From Antedon bifida (Eukaryota > Echinodermata > Crinoidea > Comatulida > Antedonidae), in contig OY727100.1 of the NCBI GenBank assembly GCA_963402885.1, positions 7,551,501-7,615,500 on the forward strand: a stretch of DNA of 64,000 nt, given 5' to 3'. The position numbers and the translations under genes were made by a program. The notes below the pieces were generated by a model. That model made no database searches. It was given only the letters and a program-made list of their open reading frames with translations, and was not told the origin of the DNA. This document shows, piece by piece, positions 48,901 to 61,000 of the stretch. Each line of letters starts with the position of its first letter. The first letter of the stretch is position 1.

Positions 48901-51900
48901 ACATTTCAAAGCTAACGTCTTAAACACTAAACTTCAGATGATCTTGGTGGTTGGTCAAATTCAGATACGCATGCAATTTTATGGGAACCTTAGAAAAACT
49001 GAGTTTGCTTAAAATTACTATATTATGAAGGATTTAACTAAGAGTAAGACCAGAAGAGATTTAAATCAGAAAAGGAAAACCTTCAAAGCTTACATTAAAG
49101 TTGAAATAATACGTTAAAAGATTTAAATATTTTTCTGCCTGTTTCTAGGGGTTGTCGTGCATAAGCAAATTCCTAAAATCAAGAATAGAGCTAAGCACAT
49201 TATTACTACGTTTTCTTGTGGTGTTAAGAGCAGTAACATGGCATTTTTTCCTCGAAACATCACCTCATCTCGGGCTCCTGACTCCTGCTTTGCACTATGG
49301 AATGCTCGCTCTCTAAAACGCAAATCATTTGTGTGACTTCATTGAACACAAGGTCGATATAATGACTGTAAGTAACAGAGACTTGGTTTACACGTGATGA
49401 TGTTTACCACATTCTTCTAGAGGAGGCAGAGTTCTTTTAATGTTCATCTCCATGATACTACTTCCTTCAAAGCACTTGAATACATCGATCTTAGTGTCTC
49501 AACACCAGTATCTAGCACAGCTTTAAGAGTCTTTATAGTTTATCACCCTCCTCCTTCAGCAAAGAACAAACTTATCCTGAAATGTTCTTTGATGATTTCT
49601 CATCTTTACTTGAGCAGGTCTCCCCCTGCAATGATAATGTGGAATAACTAATTGCCGGTGATTTTAAATTCCATGTGAATAAATGATGGTGATACTCATG
49701 CTAATACTTTTCTTGATATTTTACAATCAGCTTGCCTGAAGAACCACATAGAAATGCCTACTCATGTTGATGGTAACACACTAGACCTCATAATTACTGT
49801 ACACGTACCTCCAGTAATTTTGTATCGGCTCTCGACTGCTATGACAACTTGCCATCTGATCATATGGCTTTAACTGCTTTGGTCAACCTGAGTCGTCCAC
49901 CTTCTATTGTTGTGCACAGACAGCAGCGCAAGCTTAAGGAAATCAATCATGTTGAGTTATGTGATGATATTCATTCATCATCACTGTTACTCAATCCTTC
50001 AGACTGCCTAAACACCCTAGTCCAACAATACAATTCTCTTCTTGGAAATCTTCTTGACAAGCTTGCGACCGTAAAATCACTTTACGCCCCCACACTCCGT
50101 GGTACAACGATCAACCTCGGAGTGAGAAACGTCTAAAGCGTATTGCAGAGAGAAAGTGGAAGAAGTTGAACAGCAGTACTGATAAACAATCTTATCATCA
50201 TTCCTGTCGTGACTACTCATAACACCTTAGAGAAGCAAAGAAACAGTACACACCATTCGTTTTCAGGAATGCGATCAGCGTAACCTTTTTCATTTAGTAA
50301 ACAAACTTACAGATCTAGGTCATGGTCAGGTTTTGCCTTCATATGCTGAACCAGAGGCCCTCACTTAAGAGTTTGCTGACTTTTTCAGAGATAAATTCAG
50401 AAGGTCAACGACCATATCTTAAGTTCAAGTGCCGATTTACCTCCAGAACCTGCAGTAAAACCACCACCTACTTCAAGTCTGGAAAACTGGTATGTTTTGA
50501 TGTCAGAGAACATATTGGAAATAATCATAGCATCGCGCACACGATCATATGACCTTGATCCTACATCTTTGCTGAAAACCCACATAAATGAGTCATAATA
50601 TGTATAACAACCATTATCAACACCTCATTTTCAACAGGTAAATTTCCATCACATTTAAAGCACGCTATCATCACTGCTATAATTAAAAAACCTAAGCTGG
50701 ATCATAATGTACTTGCTAACTACCGACCTATCTCAAACATTTCCTTTCTTTCCAAGGTGCTTGAAAGAATTGCATGCATACAGCTTCAGAATTACCTTGA
50801 AGAATATAAACATCTGGGAAACTTTCAGTCTGCATACAGGGCCAACCACAGTACTGAAACAGCACTAGTCCGTGCACACAGCGATTTGATAAGGGCCATT
50901 GATACTGGTCACAAAGTTCTATTGGACTATTCTGCTGCTTTTGATACTGTCAACCATTCTCTTCTACTTCATCGTCTGAAATCAATATATGGTCTCTCTG
51001 GCCATCACTTGGATTGAGTCATATTTAGTTTCTCGCACTTATGTCATTAAAGTGCGTTCCATTTCATCATCATCACGCAGTTTGTCATGCGGCGTTCCTC
51101 AAGGATCCATTATTGGACCCCTTCTTTTTATCTATACACCACTCCACTTAAGTTACAGTAAATCATTAATGCACATGGTCTAAACTGCATGTTTTATGCT
51201 GACAATACACAGCTGTATTTCTTAGATTTTGCGCCCAGTAATCTTCATAATACAATGTCAAATCTCTGCATGTTTGAAAGACATACACACATGGTCATTA
51301 TCCAATCATCTGAAACTCAACATACAGAAGACAGAGTTTATCCATATTACCTCATGATTCCGAAAATTGCCATTGCAACTATCTTCTGTATTAGATCCCC
51401 AGAAGTTTGAAATCTTGGTGTTTACATGGATTCCCACTTGCGGATGGATGCAAACATCAATGCCATCTGTCACTCTGCTATGGTTGGGATTAGGAAGATT
51501 GGTCTAATTCGTAGGTTTCTAGATAGGGAAACAACTACACAACTTGTGCATGCCTTTATATCATCACGTCTGGACTACTGTAACAGTATTCATGTCGCAC
51601 TGCTTAGGAAGTTGCAGATGTTACGAAATAGTGCTGCCCGTCTAGTGTGTCGAATTAAGTGTAGAGACCACATAACACCTATCTTGCATGAACTGCACTG
51701 GCTTCCTGTGAATGAGCGCGTCAACTTCAAGATATTGTTGCTCACACATAAATCTCTTCAAGGCCTTGCACCGAGGTACATCGACAATGTTCTCACTCCA
51801 CAATCCTCTTGTCGCAGTCTTCATTCCAATTTTTAGAATCGTCTTGTTCCTGCTAAAGTGAAGACCATCTCATGGTCACCGTGCATTATCTTATGCAGCT

Positions 51901-54900
51901 CCTATGCTTTGGAATTCCCTTCCAAACTGCATTAAATATGCACAGTCAGTGGCTCTTTTTAAGAGGCTTCTTTTAAGACATACTTGTTTAAAAAAGCAAG
52001 ATTTGCTGTATGAATATAACATTATGTCCCAATGTTAATTTCATAATCACCGTTGGTGACTCAGCGAATGGCTAGAGTGAGTCTATAGTGTGAAAAGTAG
52101 ATTATTGAAACAGATCTAAAAAAATTGTTGAAAGCAAAGAACTAAATAAAAAAGATTCTAACAGAATCAACAGGTTGCATATAACCTAATATTAATAAAC
52201 TGTGAAACTGTCTACCTTATTGCTTCTGACATTTGCCTTGCAGCTTTTTTGCGACTTTCATTACATCGATGTGCCAAAAATCTTAAATCCACACCTGAGC
52301 AGAAAATATTTCCAGCACCATGAAGTAGGAAGACAGAATTACTATCCTTCACTGAATTTGTTAAAATTGCTGTCAACTCGTGAAATACCTGACAATGACA
52401 TTAAACAATAAAAAGAGACATTCACAAAACAATGATTGAAAAATGGCCAATGACATCGCAAAACATTATACAAAGTGTTTAACAACGATTAATAGATGAT
52501 AAAGTGTATCTTTCAATTCATATTGTGTAAGCAGTCATTCTGGGCAAGAGCTCATATTCGAATAGTTTTTTGTTCTGCTTAGCATTTTATATTTTTTGAT
52601 TGTGAATCATGTGCATTTATTTTGCACTAATGAATGATGACGCTGCCTTTGTGAATTGCCTAGTTTCCCAGCCTAGCCTTGGACAATAATTAAAGATGGA
52701 GAACTTTATAACAGTTTACTTTTAGTCACGTGCAACGCGACTCTACAGCTCACTATGTCGGTCAGTTGGTCAGTAAACACTAACTTGAGCATGTGACTGC
52801 AGCCATGTATATGGCCTTGTTGAACAGTAGGTGTGTTATAAAACAAATAATAAAAGGTTGGTGATGGTGAGAATATTTCATGAGTTGAAAGACTTCTTAC
52901 TCTATTTTCACCATCCAACTCTTAAACATTCATTATTTGTATACTAATACATACCTTTGGATTTAATGAATTTCTAACAGTTGAACCTGTAAAAAACCAG
53001 ACTTGCGTATAACCATTATATTTGCGTACCACTATCTCTTTAAACTTGAATAAGCATTCTATAGGTCGCAAACTCAATCTCCTGAAAATATTGATATTAA
53101 TAATTATACAGTAATTCAAATCTTAGATTCACAAAAACAGTAGATTCTAAAAAGATAAAATGATTAGATAACTCATTGTGATTGTATAGAATCATCCTCA
53201 TCTTTTACTTTCTGCCCTTTTTTGTGTGCGTGTAAACATAAAATTGTGTAACTTTGTCAACATATCAGAGTTGCACAACTTGACTTACGCGCGAATTTAT
53301 GAATTTCAATGATTGATCATACTGTAGATTAAAAACTAAAAAAAGTCATTTTAGTGAAAGTGAAAATTTAATTCATATCAAGTGTCAACTTTCTGTGGAG
53401 TAAAAATTGTTTTGTTATACAAAAAGTTACGCGTACACAAGCATTTAAAATTTTAAAATGCGCAAGATTAATTTCAACTTTCTATACATTTCAGGACATT
53501 TTGAACTTAAATTGCAAAATAATGACGCAATGTTAAACTTTAAAAACTGTGCGCTTAAAAATGGCTAATATTGAATGCAAACTTATGAAAAAGCATGCCT
53601 ATTTTGAATATACAATTTGTTCAACTTATTATGAAATTATTTCAAAGGGGAAATAAGAATATTAAAAATAAATAAACAAGGCTTTATTTTATAAAAATTG
53701 GGTTTCATCAGGGTTTACAAAAGTGAAACACATTGTTTCCTTTAATCGTGAAGTGAAATAAAGAATAATTTGGGTATAAAAAGAAATTGGATTAGTGAAT
53801 ACACGTTGAGGCAATTCCAAAATGTGGATAAATGTAATTAAGAAAAACAATAAACAGGTAAATAATATGGTTACAAAATGTGACGTAATCGATACAATTT
53901 TAGAAACGACCACATATTTATACTTTGTCAACAGCATTTTTATTCCTCCTTAATGTATACGTAAATGGGAGAATGTTTTTAAAAATACAATAAAATGGTC
54001 AGAAGTTTGGAAACAAAAAGTATTAAAATGGAAAAAAAAAACTATATGCACAATTTAATTATAAATTGTTGAATCTACAGTAACTTTTCCTACCAATAGT
54101 CGTTTAAAAATATATGTGGAATATGAGTAACCAGTAAATGCAATAACTGTGATGCCTTAGACGATGGAAAACTTCTTTGAATGTCCAGGTAACAAGAAAT
54201 TATGGGGAAATATAGATAACATTTTTAAAAATATTGATGGTAGTAAAAAGCTCTTTTAAAGAGCTCATTCTTGGCTGTGGAAATTGTACAAAAAAACGAT
54301 TATATACCATTGCTACCTATTCTAATTATAAAATAAATATATATAATGAATTAAAAAAACATTTTGTCAAAATCCATGGGTGGTCTTTAAATCTAATGTA
54401 GTTGATATGACTGCCGTAGGTTTGATTTAAATGTAGCATAATTATATTACATGAATTCATTTTGAATACATTCAGTTTATGTTAGTTACACAACAAAAGT
54501 GAAAAAAAAATCTGCAATGCAAATGGTGCTAGTTTTTTATGCACATTCATGTATTTACAATATATGATACTTTTTATTAATCATTCTGGTGTTCCCACCT
54601 CCTGATGAGATATTTTATATAGCCATTTTAGATATAATACTACACTGTATTGTAAACATTATTATAATATGCATTGTTTACTTTTATTTACTATAACCTT
54701 GAGTATCCTAAATTCAAGAAAATAATGAAAAAAAAGAGAGTATGTTAATATTTGTAATAATTATGATGAATGAATAAATGTGGTAGATTACACCACAAAA
54801 GAGAAAAAAACAAACAATTTAGGAAAGATCAAACAGCATTTTGTTTGTTGTAAGCTGTGAAAATTGCAAAAATAAACGTGCTTTTATGAAGCTAAAACAT

Positions 54901-57900
54901 TTTATTTTTATTTCAATTTCTCAAACCAATCGGTACAGGCATGAATTTTAAATAATATCTGGTTTTATTTCAATTTCTCAAACCAATCAGGTACCTAGGC
55001 ATGAATTTTAAATATAATATCTGGTTCATTGTACCGTACATAAATCAAATATTTGTATTTGTAAAATAGTCAAATACCAAATTTGGCAAAATTCTGCAAC
55101 AAAAACCAGGAAGACTTTTTTTCAGTAGTTAGGTAGTTTAATAACATGTCTGGTGACTCCCTATAAGGTGAACAAGAAATATTTCTTACAAAAAACGCCG
55201 CTCGGAATTTTAAAATTAATCATTGTTTATTAATAATTTATAGAAAATATGTTTTTGTTACCATGGAAATGTGTAACAAAATAAAAATATGTTGGTTAAT
55301 CTAAAAAATCTAACATGTCTATTTAATTATAAATCACATCATGCCCATTTTGGTGGGTGTAAGTAATCTGGTTGTATTTCATTGAATAATTGATATTTCT
55401 GCTAATTTTCAACAGCATTTGAAAGAAGACATGTGTACCTTTCCAAAAATATATTATTTGCCAACAAATATTAATCTACTGTACTAATTAAAAAATGGCA
55501 TTTGAAAATGGTCAATTTTGAACTTTAATGTGCTGTGTGTGTGTGTGTGACCTCAACCTGTAGGCATGCAACTGAATACCCTCTAGAGACAACGTGACTT
55601 CACGGTGGTACAAGTGAGAAAATTCTTCCACAGTCTGTTGATTCGCATCAACCAATCAAAGGGCGAGAATCCAAAATCGTTCAACTATGAGCCCTAATAG
55701 ACTCTTTTCCCAGATGTTTTTTTGGGTCCAGCAGCTGGGACCTATAAATTATAGTAGAGTTTACAAATTCCCAAAACTGTCAGCCTTACCTGTAGAACTA
55801 TAGCTACCGCGACGATAAAGCTTAAAGTCCTCTTGGGACATTGGTGGCTAAAGCTGCGGCGCGAAAAAGATGGTGGATATACGGTGGATAATTTTTGCTA
55901 TATCATGAAAATAAAACTCTGAAGTTGAATAGAAATACTAGAAACATAAAATTCAAGTTATATTACCTATAATTTAGTCATCTGATAACATTTTTTTACC
56001 ACACAGTTTATTTTTCATAGTTTTTTACTACTATACTATCAGTCCATTAAATTTTGGAGGCAATCCGGACCACAGTCCCAATTCTGGACCACTTTTTAAA
56101 ATTATTTTCAGACTTGCTAGTATTAAAAGATAGGACAGAAATTTCAAAAGCCAGTGAGCAGTCTTAAAGTAACAAGTAAACTAAAATTGTATTTTCTCGA
56201 GAAAACTTCATGTTGTACAAGAGGCAAGAATTATATTTTGCGATTTGTAGTTTTAAGCCATAATAATTAGATTTGATGTATAAGTTTTTTTATGCGAGTT
56301 GGCCTTTAAAAATGATTTGCGGTCGAAATTTTGACCGCAAAACAAAGTTCTCATTAATAAATACCTTAATAGCTTTAACATTGTTTCTATAAAAATTATC
56401 GGAAAGTGATGAGCCATATCAGAAAAATCCTGATGTCTATGCTTTGAAGATTGCATTAATTAGTATATGATGATTCTTGTTGCCTCCATTAGAGCCAATT
56501 GGATCAAATTTACACTATATTATGTTTTGGAGGATAAGGTCCATGCAATAACTACAAGTTTAATTTTGGCTACAAAAAAGTTCCATACAATAATTGGCAA
56601 GTTCTTTACTACTGAGCTACTGTAGGGCGCAGAGTGGAATTGTATTGATTATAGTTTGCAATGCTAGCTTCTTATATATTCAGTATAATTGAATAATACA
56701 CAATGTTCTCATCAAGTTAATACAGACTTTCTATAGAATGCTTCTAAAAATCAAAGTTGTTTTTATTTAATTTTTTTAATGATTTATTACTTGCCTATCT
56801 TTTTCGCTGTTGTCCTTGCATTTTTGCTTAGAACTGGAACGCAATGCTCTTTGTATAGATGCGTTCTCCATTACTTGCTCATCCTTATTTGTATTGTCCT
56901 TGTCTTTTTGTTTATGAGTGAGAGTCAATAATTTCCTTAAATTAGGCCAGGAATCCACTCCTTGTCCTGCTGCAGATGAGCTATTCAGGTCATGAAGTTT
57001 CACAATTGGTGTTTTTGGAAATAGGTCTGGTGATGTTGTAGTACCAGCTAACAAATGGTTATTATCTCGGTATATCTTTTCTAAAACAAGTTTAGAGAAT
57101 AGTTAAGTTGTGCTCTTAATATTGACAACCATCACAATGATGATCTCCTGATTGTTTTACGAGTTTTAAACTAATTTTAAAATAATAACTAAATTTAATT
57201 CGTCACTATGACGAATTATACAGTAGGTTATAATTATATGCATTGATTTATAGATAAAGAGAATTGATTTTTAAAAGATATTGATTGATTTTGTCAGAAT
57301 CTATAATTATTTATAATAGATGAAAGATAGGATCTTGTTAACACAAATACAATCCGATCAAAGATCCCTCTGCGTATAATGTCATAAACCACCATTGTTA
57401 CATAATAATAAAGACATAATTTACATTTTCGCTAGATTTCATTATAAATCATGTGTATAATATAATCTATACATTAAGAAATGAAATTGAACTAACAATA
57501 CGGATATAAACAACAATTAGTTTTCGATCTCGGTACCTTGAATGCTATAGACGCGAGCACAGACCACCGAGCAATACACAACTGACTAAATGTTGAAGAA
57601 AAATTCATCTGTGTGTATTTTAACTATGCAGTAACCACTTTGGTGCCGATACATATTACATACCGCAATGAATCATAATTTTTTACTACGATGATATCTT
57701 TAAACATTTAAAAAAATTATGCACTGTTAAGTATATACTTTTAACTAAATAATATATGAACATTTTAAAGAAGAAGGTTAATGTTAAGTTTGTTATTTCA
57801 GTCCAAGAAAATGTCAGTTTGTTTGATTGTCGAAATTAATTTTTTTTAAAATTTAATAATATGCAATTAATGATGACGTAATCAACTTTTTTTTCTATTA

Positions 57901-59733
57901 ATTTCATAATAAATCATGCATATGATACATACAGGTACACTTTAAGAAATGAAATACAAAATAGGGGTTCCCGAGCATTCTGACGATCTATATTAATTTT
58001 AAAATTTAGCATATTTCCATCGTTTTGTTAACTTACATGTGCGTAGCCTGTCACTCCTATAACGTGATTTCAAGTTGAAAAGTGAAAAAAATATGATGAA
58101 ATTGCTAAAGAAAGGTTAAAAAACAGAAATCAGGCAAAAAGAGTGCGTATTAACATTTAAAGTGCAGTGCGTGTGCAAAAATCTAAGTCCTCATGGCAAT
58201 TTTTAAATGCTTATTCATCGAAAATAAATTTTGACAACTTTAAGCACGCATACGCATACTGTACGTTACAGTACATGCGCTACGCACATATTTGTATTAC
58301 AATACAATATGATGAAATATGACCTTAAATGTTTGAGTACCAAATATGGTTTAATTATGATTGATGCTTGTGAAGATATGATTATAAACATGATTTTGTT
58401 AAAAGGCGCATAGACCGCGTAATTTTTGATTTCGCACAGTGAAAGATAATCACATCGATTCCTAACCATAAGTGGTCCATACTCTGAAAGCTAGATGAAA
58501 TTGATCTCAAGATAATTGACAGACAAAATAGTAGTGCTAAGGAAAGAATAAATAAATTAATAAAGATTCTGACAGAATCAATAAGGTTATATGCACAATA
58601 ATGCATATAACTTACTAATATTAACATACCCGCGTAGAGAGATATATATATTATCAAGCATGCAATTTCGTTATGCCTATTGAAATTTGTTAATGCGTGT
58701 ATCATTCTTGTTTCATAGTGAGCAACCACGCGCACAAACACAAGGCTAGGCTGATCACAATAAAAAAATTGGAGCGCTGCCTTTTCAAATTGTTTAGGCC
58801 TTGGCCCCACCCTTTGGAAACTATGATTTTCGGCCTAAATTAGGACAAAACTTCCCAGCGGACTGGGTCAAAGCGTTCGTAGCAGCATATGGAACCTCCC
58901 CCCAAAAATTTGTTTTTATGTTGTTGATTGGTGATTCTAGGCATGAAAAACAACAGAATTTAGTTATCTGAAAAAAAAAAATTGAGAGTGGTAAAAAAGA
59001 GCAAGAATTTAGGTGTGTGGCGTAAAGCTTGAGGTTGGGTCAAAAAGCGTGATGCATCGTACTTAACATGTATGCAATTGAGTGGATGATTGAATTATAG
59101 ATTGAATGTATATTAATGATCAATGAATTGTTGAAAGAATGACTAAAATCATGTATCAAAAGGAACAATGAACATACCATCTGAACTGCGTAGACTTAAA
59201 CATCTGTGGCGCTTTACAGGCGTTTCAAAATCAGCTTTGGGGTTTGAATATTCAGTATTGACTGATAATGAAAAAGAACGGTTGAACACTGCTTTTTCAA
59301 TTGTAAAGTCATTAACATAGCTCAAAGGATTACCACTGAGGGGAAAATCTTCCAATCTTTCAGATTCATTGAACAAAGATGCAGTGGAGTTGCTGCAAGT
59401 TTGTTCAGGACCATTTATCAAATATGCATCCGAGTCCATGGAATGCTTTCTTTTTGTAGTTCTAATATTTATTATATCATCAATTTTATTTAAATTGTTT
59501 TGCACCATTGACATTTTTATTGCAGTCATATTTCCATTTCCTTTGATTTTATTTGTATCCTCCAATGTTTCTTTAGAATCACATTTTTCGTTGAATTCAT
59601 CTATGTGACTGCGGCAGTTGGCAAGGTTTTTAAGTGGTTCCCAGGTGTCATCATCGCTAGGGAAACCTTTCCACCTGATGAGGTACTGAATTTTTCCATG
59701 TCTTGTTTTTCTTCTATTGATAACTTTTTCTAC
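45751..59733 (-). CDS. CDYL: CDYL-like chromodomain/crotonase protein, 7 exons, 5' end missing
   Basis: Exons: 59733-59178, 57080-56791, about 53044-52955, 52388-52216, 48813-48603, 47415-47272 and 45912-45751, all minus strand. Together they give about 541 aa (human CDYL 544-598), lacking only the N terminus. The first exon carries a chromodomain (VEKVINRR, QYLIRWKGF, DDTWEP); the next carries a basic, Ser-rich linker; the last five carry a crotonase fold (FKEIVVRKYNGYTQ, IFCSGVDL, VNGSATGLGSAILPLCD, ANEMLIGGRKLT). CDYL reads methylated histone H3 (K9/K27) and acts with corepressors. The two glutamates that enoyl-CoA hydratases use are replaced (SAIL and TPYGS contexts), as in vertebrate CDYL. 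Joins agree in phase except that the acceptor of exon 3 is ambiguous. The first coding exon upstream of 59733 was not identified. Confidence 0.9.
46200..47160 (-). pseudogene. Degenerate LINE reverse transcriptase in a CDYL-like intron
   Basis: Frame-broken reverse transcriptase: LSKAFDSMSHEILLDKLKA and VPQGSILGPLLF near 47100-46930, followed further on by the C-terminal KRIHVLQKRLKN and IYDLYK-like region (46540-46430) and DTRNKNNLYI (46330). It resembles Rex/CR1-like LINEs. It lies in the last intron on the same strand as the gene. Confidence 0.65.
47272..47415 (-). CDS. CDYL: CDYL-like gene, exon with ANEMLIGGRKLT
   Basis: Acceptor ATTTTAG, donor GTAATA; exactly 48 codons, phase 0 at both ends. 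It encodes ANEMLIGGRKLTALEA and GLVSHVFWPSSFMQEV, segments diagnostic for the CDYL/ECI2 branch of the crotonase superfamily. Confidence 0.9.
48603..48813 (-). CDS. CDYL: CDYL-like gene, crotonase core exon
   Basis: Acceptor TTCATTACAG, donor GTGAGT; 1 nt plus 70 codons. It holds the CoA/oxyanion region AAVNGSATGLGSAILPLCD and TPYGSLAQVPEGCSS. The positions of both hydratase catalytic glutamates carry other residues, so hydration by the classical mechanism is not expected. Confidence 0.9.
49250..52050 (+). pseudogene. Degenerate CR1/L2-type LINE in a CDYL-like intron
   Basis: A nearly complete but dead ORF2, antisense to the host gene. Endonuclease traces: ALWNARSLKRKSF (about 49300), AGDFNFHVN (about 49660) and ACLKNHIEMPTHVDGNTLD (about 49760). 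Reverse transcriptase traces: NYRPISNISFLSKVLE (about 50720), SAAFDTVNHSLLLHRL (about 50930), CGVPQGSIIGPLLF (51090) and FYADNTQLYF (51190), where the second aspartate of the usual YADD-like core is Asn. C-terminal traces run to about 51830. Many stops and frameshifts are present. Confidence 0.8.
52216..52388 (-). CDS. CDYL: CDYL-like gene, exon with IFCSGVDL
   Basis: Acceptor GTCATTGTCAG, donor GTAGAC; 57 codons plus 2 nt. It encodes VFHELTAILTNSV through GAGNIFCSGVDLRFL to RQMSEAI, the first oxyanion-hole segment of the crotonase fold. Its phase fits the following exon (AG|A = Arg). Confidence 0.9.
52723..52825. repeat. Second copy of the GTGCAACGCGAC dispersed repeat
   Basis: Matches 23336-23445, starting AGTCACGTGCAACGCGACTC and ending ATGTATATGGCCTTGTT. 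Confidence 0.5.
52955..53044 (-). CDS. CDYL: CDYL-like gene, exon with FKEIVVRKYNG
   Basis: Donor GTATGT. With the acceptor TTATTCAAG (53045-53053) the exon is 30 codons in phase 0, matching the phase of the upstream exon. A better-looking acceptor TATTTTCAG would start the exon at 53081 and add RLSLRPIECLFK, but then needs an upstream exon ending in phase 2. The encoded FKEIVVRKYNGYTQVW is a CDYL signature. Confidence 0.75.
53645..54370 (+). pseudogene. L1-like LINE C-terminal fragment
   Basis: A frame-broken translation gives a region like the LINE C terminus: VSSGFTKVKHIVSF, then RKWENVFKNTIKWSEVWKQK, then KCNNCDALDDGKLL and GNKKLWGNIDNIFK. This resembles the zinc-knuckle region behind L1-type reverse transcriptases. 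It lies in a CDYL-like intron, antisense to the gene. Confidence 0.45.
54940..56020. repeat. Dispersed repeat (copy of 5670-6040) with internal insertion
   Basis: 55172-55866 is extra relative to the copy at 5670-6040. The extra segment includes a (TG)n run at 55534-55550 and has no recognised ends. It lies in the intron between the linker exon and the crotonase exons. Confidence 0.5.
56791..57080 (-). CDS. CDYL: CDYL-like gene, linker exon
   Basis: Acceptor CTTGTTTTAG, donor GTAATA; 2 nt plus 96 codons. It encodes KIYRDNNHLLAG followed by a low-complexity, Lys/Asp/Asn-rich linker with a repeated KxKDxxxKDxQV-like motif. Such linkers between chromodomain and crotonase are poorly conserved in the family, so identification rests on position, phase and open length. 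Confidence 0.65.
57340..57530. repeat. Dispersed repeat, inverted relative to 14520-14660
   Basis: Shared words AATCCGATCAAAGATCCCTC and AACAATACGGATATAAA appear here and, inverted, upstream of the TMEM170-like gene. Confidence 0.45.
59178..59733 (-). CDS. CDYL: CDYL-like gene, chromodomain exon
   Basis: Acceptor CTTTTCATAG, donor GTATGT; 185 codons plus 1 nt. The first about 50 residues are a chromodomain with VEKVINRRKTRHGK, YLIRWKGF and DDTWEPLKNL; the aromatic-cage Trp residues are visible, and the first cage residue would lie in the missing upstream exon. A polar linker with a basic patch (KRKHSMDSD) and VKRHRCLSLRSSD follows. Confidence 0.9.
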
Positions 59734-59939
59734 CTATGAAAAGAAACGCAAACAAAATTGTGATTGTGAAGGTATTGTTTGATTATTATTTGATTGACTT
59801 GATACTTGATAGTAGTGGAAAAAGGTTAGGAATGAGCATACTTTGATCTAGTCTTTTCTTGAAGCTATTCACAGAGGGAGTGGCATATCAGGTGTCGTTT
59901 TCGGCCACCTTTTACCTTGTGTGTAACACAGGTATAGTA

Positions 59940-61000
59940 TGCGAATAATTTATGAAAGACATAACCTTTTGAGAAGTTTCGCAGAGATACCATCAGGTCC
60001 TGTAACTTTACCAGATTTTACATTTTTAAAACAATTCCTAATTGTATTAACGTCTAATTCTAAATCAAACATTATTAATATCATTAAGTTATTTCTTATA
60101 TCTTGTTTCACATTATCTTTGTCATCAATAAAACAATTTGAGTCAAACCGAGTATAAAAAGTGTTTAAATCCAAATTTGAATTCAACTTTAGTTACTTTC
60201 TTTCCAATTGTTATAGATTTTAATCCTTTCCATGTTAAAACTTTCTTCTATTTTCTTGCCATACTTTTCTTTCAAGTCCTTTAATTTCAATAAGCCACTC
60301 CAAGTCATTGTTATTTAAAGGCTTCCTGTTTACTAATTCCTGTTTACTACTGTCTCACGTTGTTCTTTTGTTATCCACGGTTTGTTGTTAGCATAAACTT
60401 TAAATTACACATCTGGTATAATGTTGTTCTCGCAGAACTTAATATTTTCTGTTACGCATTCTGTTGCGCTATCTATTGAAGCCGCATTATCTAGAAAAAT
60501 ATCCCAATTAGTACACTATCATCAAAGCAGTCCTTCAATTCTTTCTCAGTTTCTTTGCTCCAATTCTTAACAGATTTAATAACAGGTTTTTCATGCTTAC
60601 ACTTCTGTACGTACTTCGGTAAAAGATGCACCACAATACCCAGGTTTCTTCTCAGCTTTGTACGTGTCCTTAATCTTACTGTAACAGAGATCTATGGTTT
60701 TCGCCTTCCTAGTTGGAATATTTACATATTGATAGAGGTTAATAGGTAGGACATGATTTAACTTAACACTTGTTAAAGTCACCAAGGATAATAGATACCC
60801 CTTCAGGAGATTTATTTTGAAGATGATGATAAATCTCGGCAATCTTAGCACTCATCGTTTCAGCAAAAGCAACAGGCCTGCCACCATGACTGTGGTATCG
60901 TAAATAAACAGATAAGGAGGCATGTGGTCTCCAATGTTATACTGGCACACATGGACGTTGCTAATGTTGTGCATTAACCACAAATCCGCCTTCTGCCAAA
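59940..61000 (-). pseudogene. Degenerate Rex/CR1-like LINE upstream of the CDYL-like exons
   Basis: Reading on the minus strand: endonuclease end with SIILGDFN (about 60790), INLYQYVNIPTRKAKTIDLC (about 60720), a linker with VKNWSKETEKELKDCF (about 60560) and NNKPWITKEQRE (about 60370), and the reverse transcriptase start CFKNVKSGKVTGPDGISAKL (about 60010). Several frameshifts and stops occur. Same strand as the host gene, in its 5' intron or flank. Confidence 0.65.
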
